A DNA stretch of 57,598 bases from Planctomycetota bacterium (GTDB lineage Bacteria; Planctomycetota; Phycisphaerae; Sedimentisphaerales; Anaerohalosphaeraceae). The notes below the pieces were generated by a model. The model had not been told where the DNA came from. It did not search any database and saw nothing but the letters and a program-made list of their open reading frames with translations. Location: positions 1 to 57,598 of the forward strand of contig VRUI01000025.1 in assembly GCA_019456225.1 (NCBI GenBank), in the 5' to 3' direction. Position numbers and translations under genes: made by a program. Below, one piece after another: positions 55,746 to 57,598 of this stretch (positions are counted from its first letter, which is position 1; each line of letters opens with the position of its first letter).

Positions 55746-56651
55746 TTACAGTTTGATCTTCAGTCCCTTTTCCTGTGCTTCGGCGGCGAACATTTTGAAT
55801 TGTTCGAGGGCGAGCTTAAGCTCTTTGGAGCTTTCCAGCAGATTCTCATAAAGTCTGCCGTCGTTAAGCAGCCGCGACACCGTACCGTCGCCATCGTTTA
55901 CCGCGCCGATCAGGGCATTAACCTCTTTAAGCGTCTTATTAAGGTTCTCAGATGTCTCGGTAATTACCACGGTACCGGCAGCGGTGAAATCTGTTACAGA
56001 CTTAAGTGCAGCAGCGGCCTCTTTCGTAACAGATGTGAAATTGGCAAGTGTAGTCCTGATATTAATCTGGTTTTCCTCATCCCCGACGATCTGGTCGATG
56101 CTAGCCGCTAGCGAGCTTACTTTGACAACCAGCATTTCAAGTTTTCTCTGAATATTCTCAGGGATAAACTCGTTAGTCGAACCGACCGACCCCTGGAAGC
56201 GATCCAGATCACCATGCAGAAAACGATCTTTTACGTCAACCTCTGGCCCTAAGGGGTATTCCGGGTCTGTAAGTTCAACGAAACTGCTTCCCATGCTGCG
56301 TTTCATTACTTTAAATTCCACGTTCATAGGGATTGTTTTGAATTTTTTCTCGATCGCCAAAGCGACAAGTATCTGGTGGGTTTCTTTGCCGTCCGGCCCC
56401 TCCAGCAGTTGCGGAGCCTGAACAGATATGACCTTGCCGATCTGGTAGCCGCAATAATAAATGGGCGTTTTACCCTGTATGCCCGATGCCGAGGGGAATT
56501 TGACGACAACCTCGAATGATCGCAGTTGAGTCGCGGCAACCGGCAAATCACCGAATATCGCTACCAGCCATAGCATAGCAGCAACAGCGATTAACACAAA
56601 TGCGCCCACGATAATATTTCGTTTTCTTTGTATGGTGTTATAATCACTCAT
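55746..56651 (-). CDS. MlaD/Mce-family lipid-transport protein
   Basis: A 301-aa inner-membrane protein with an N-terminal helix (IIVGAFVLIAVAAMLWLVAIF) and an MCE domain (FEVVVKFPSASGIQGKTPIYYCGYQIGKVISV, MKRSMGSSFVELTDPEYPLGP). The C-terminus is helical (LEMLVVKVSSLAASIDQIV, LNKTLKEVNALIGAVNDGDG, TVSRLLNDGRLYENLLESSKELKLALEQF). It is the substrate-binding ring subunit of an Mla-type phospholipid transporter. The usual permease (MlaE) and ATPase (MlaF) are not adjacent. ATGA overlap with the MerR gene upstream. Confidence 0.88.
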   Translation of the reverse strand: MSDYNTIQRKRNIIVGAFVLIAVAAMLWLVAIFGDLPVAATQLRSFEVVVKFPSASGIQGKTPIYYCGYQIGKVISVQAPQLLEGPDGKETHQILVALAIEKKFKTIPMNVEFKVMKRSMGSSFVELTDPEYPLGPEVDVKDRFLHGDLDRFQGSVGSTNEFIPENIQRKLEMLVVKVSSLAASIDQIVGDEENQINIRTTLANFTSVTKEAAAALKSVTDFTAAGTVVITETSENLNKTLKEVNALIGAVNDGDGTVSRLLNDGRLYENLLESSKELKLALEQFKMFAAEAQEKGLKIKL

Positions 56652-56908
56652 GAATCAACTCCTTTCGAATCAAACCGACCTTCGAGAAATAGTTCCCTGA
56701 TAGCTCGCAGCGGATAGCCGCTCTGATTTAGTTTTCTGATCAATCGAATCCTTTTGACAGCCGACTCATCGAAGAGGCGTCTGCCCGAGCTGGTTACCTC
56801 TGTAGGTTCCAGCAAGCCGACCATCAGGTAGTATTGCAGAGTTTGTCGTGAAATTCCAGCATGTTTTGCTGTTAGTCCAATCTGCATTAGTTTTTTTTTA
56901 GTTGTCAA
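56648..56908 (-). CDS. MerR-family transcriptional regulator
   Basis: An 86-aa protein with only the MerR DNA-binding domain: MQIGLTAKHAGISRQTLQYYLMVGLLEP, SGRRLFDESAVKRIRLIRKLNQSGYPLRAIRELF. No effector domain or long dimerisation helix. Starts at TTG 56908 (AAGG upstream) or ATG 56887. Co-translated with the MlaD-like gene through an ATGA overlap, so it probably regulates lipid-transport genes including its own operon. Confidence 0.85.
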   Translation of the reverse strand: MTTKKKLMQIGLTAKHAGISRQTLQYYLMVGLLEPTEVTSSGRRLFDESAVKRIRLIRKLNQSGYPLRAIRELFLEGRFDSKGVDS

Positions 56909-56925
56909 TACTCTGCCTTTTAGGT

Positions 56926-57342
56926 TTATTTATTATTGCCTGAAAGATTCGTTCTTTTAGCTTTTTCGGCACCTGAAAGCGCTAACTTCATAAACATTTG
57001 TTCGATTTCGTCGATTTTGGCCTTAAATAAACGTTTTTTTTGTTTATCAGCGGCATTCTTTGGTTTTACTGCTATCACCAGGTAGTCGTACGGCTGGGCT
57101 ATCTGGTGCTGATTTTTGCGAAAAGACTCCCTTATGACCCGTTTAACGCGGTTTCTGAGTACCGCATTGCCGCAGGCTTTTGAAACTGAAATGCCTAGAC
57201 GGGGGTACTGGCAGTCGTTTTTGGCGATAAAGAGCAGCATTTCGCTGTTTCTTACGCAGCAATTGCGATCCAGCGCGGATTTGAACTGGGCATTTGTCAG
57301 CAGCCGTTGGTTCTTTCTAAAGAATAATCGTTTCAATTTCAC
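56926..57342 (-). CDS. rnpA: ribonuclease P protein component
   Basis: Protein subunit of RNase P, 138 aa, with GTG start. Conserved RLLTNAQFKSALD, PRLGISVSKACGNAVLRNRVKRVIRESFR (RNR motif) and DYLVIAVKPKNA. Supports tRNA 5' processing. The C-terminal 20 residues are a basic, disordered extension. Downstream are merR and mlaD rather than the usual yidD/yidC. No rpmH gene was found in the 256 nt upstream to the window edge. Confidence 0.93.
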   Translation of the reverse strand: MKLKRLFFRKNQRLLTNAQFKSALDRNCCVRNSEMLLFIAKNDCQYPRLGISVSKACGNAVLRNRVKRVIRESFRKNQHQIAQPYDYLVIAVKPKNAADKQKKRLFKAKIDEIEQMFMKLALSGAEKAKRTNLSGNNK

Positions 57343-57598
57343 TGTTGGTTTATCGGGTATTTTGTTGAATATCAGTAATAAAAAACGGATATTGAGCTAT
57401 TTAGATAAGCGAGGTGGTTAATCTAAAATTGAATCGAAGATTCGCAAATGGTTGGCAGGTGGATTGAGGGCTTTGCGGGTCTTTTGGAGCGGAACAGCTG
57501 TTTTTGGGGTTATATTTGGCCATTAAGGACATTTTGGACATTTCCCACCTATGGTTTTGGGCGTTATTTTTTGAAATTAATTGAAATTAATTGAACGA
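57343..57598. other. window-end region upstream of rnpA
   Basis: No confident gene. The expected rpmH (L34) is not seen on the minus strand here: there is no basic L34-like MKRTYQP start. The promoter of rnpA should lie here. A short reading frame on the minus strand from about 57542 has no ribosome site and looks non-coding. Confidence 0.4.

Noticed and set aside
57401-57542. Possible short minus-strand gene upstream of rnpA (rpmH candidate)
   Set aside because: No L34-like basic sequence, no Shine-Dalgarno, and composition unlike a ribosomal protein.

Overview
The window looks like a chromosome segment from a planctomycete, most likely the Phycisphaerae (Sedimentisphaerales-like). The reasons are indirect: a Tat-exported Gfo/Idh/MocA oxidoreductase, a sulfatase, a PD40/di-haem 'HzsA-related' protein, a lone prepilin-like protein with a C-terminal DG motif, a dockerin-like EF-hand C-terminus, a Planctomycetes-Verrucomicrobia-Chlamydiae-type 'small basic protein', and several ECF sigma factors with non-standard partners. 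This is inference from gene content; no 16S rRNA gene is present.

Layout. 261-2298: Tat oxidoreductase plus sugar isomerase/epimerase. 2330-3593: prepilin-like protein and a two-repeat GcrA/Myb-like protein. 3817-6289 (minus): ECF sigma operon with a membrane anti-sigma candidate, bracketed by two Spy/CpxP-like Gly/Arg-rich exported proteins. 6559-8848: rmlA-rmlC-rmlD for dTDP-rhamnose. 9071-12656: small secreted protein, a PhnD-like/PQQ-propeller fusion lipoprotein and an NHL-type propeller. 12951-14406: LuxR-type response regulator and CheW-like protein. 14675-14748: tRNA-Arg(TCG). 14800-21880: DUF362-dockerin protein, tadA, di-haem PD40 protein and sulfatase. 22004-27840 (minus): complete nqrABCDEF, whose NqrA carries two intact RnfC-like [4Fe-4S] motifs. 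28193-29693 (minus): three paralogous 4-TM proteins and an XRE regulator. 29937-31281: ECF sigma, zinc anti-sigma and YbjQ. 31390-34819: lipoprotein hydrolases. 35001-37376 (minus): third ECF operon ending in an internally duplicated secreted protein. 37526-40937: Cys-rich small protein, 26-aa basic peptide, RACE-type ferredoxin/ASKHA protein and a Ca2+/Na+ antiporter. 41038-46682 (minus): rpmF-plsX-fabH-fabD-fabG-acpP-fabF. 47261-48229: SPOR-like membrane protein and small basic protein. 48336-53467: aminotransferase, then NfeD-NfeD-FloA and a membrane protein. 53669-57342 (minus): secreted PepF, MlaD/Mce, MerR and rnpA.

Housekeeping blocks (fatty acid synthesis, Nqr sodium pump, rnpA, tadA, tRNA) are interleaved with envelope and extracytoplasmic functions: three ECF sigma modules that appear to control exported proteins, lipoproteins with hydrolase folds, and the flotillin/NfeD microdomain genes.

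Two families of short dispersed intergenic repeats recur across the window: a roughly 30-bp CAGAAGCCCG-type element, and a composite of an AT-rich direct repeat plus a TCAAACTGRCC hairpin. They sit at gene ends and are among the most unusual structures here. Start codons were often moved inside longer open frames where a Shine-Dalgarno sequence, signal peptide or overlap with the upstream stop decided it. No CRISPR array, rRNA, prophage or intact insertion sequence was seen.
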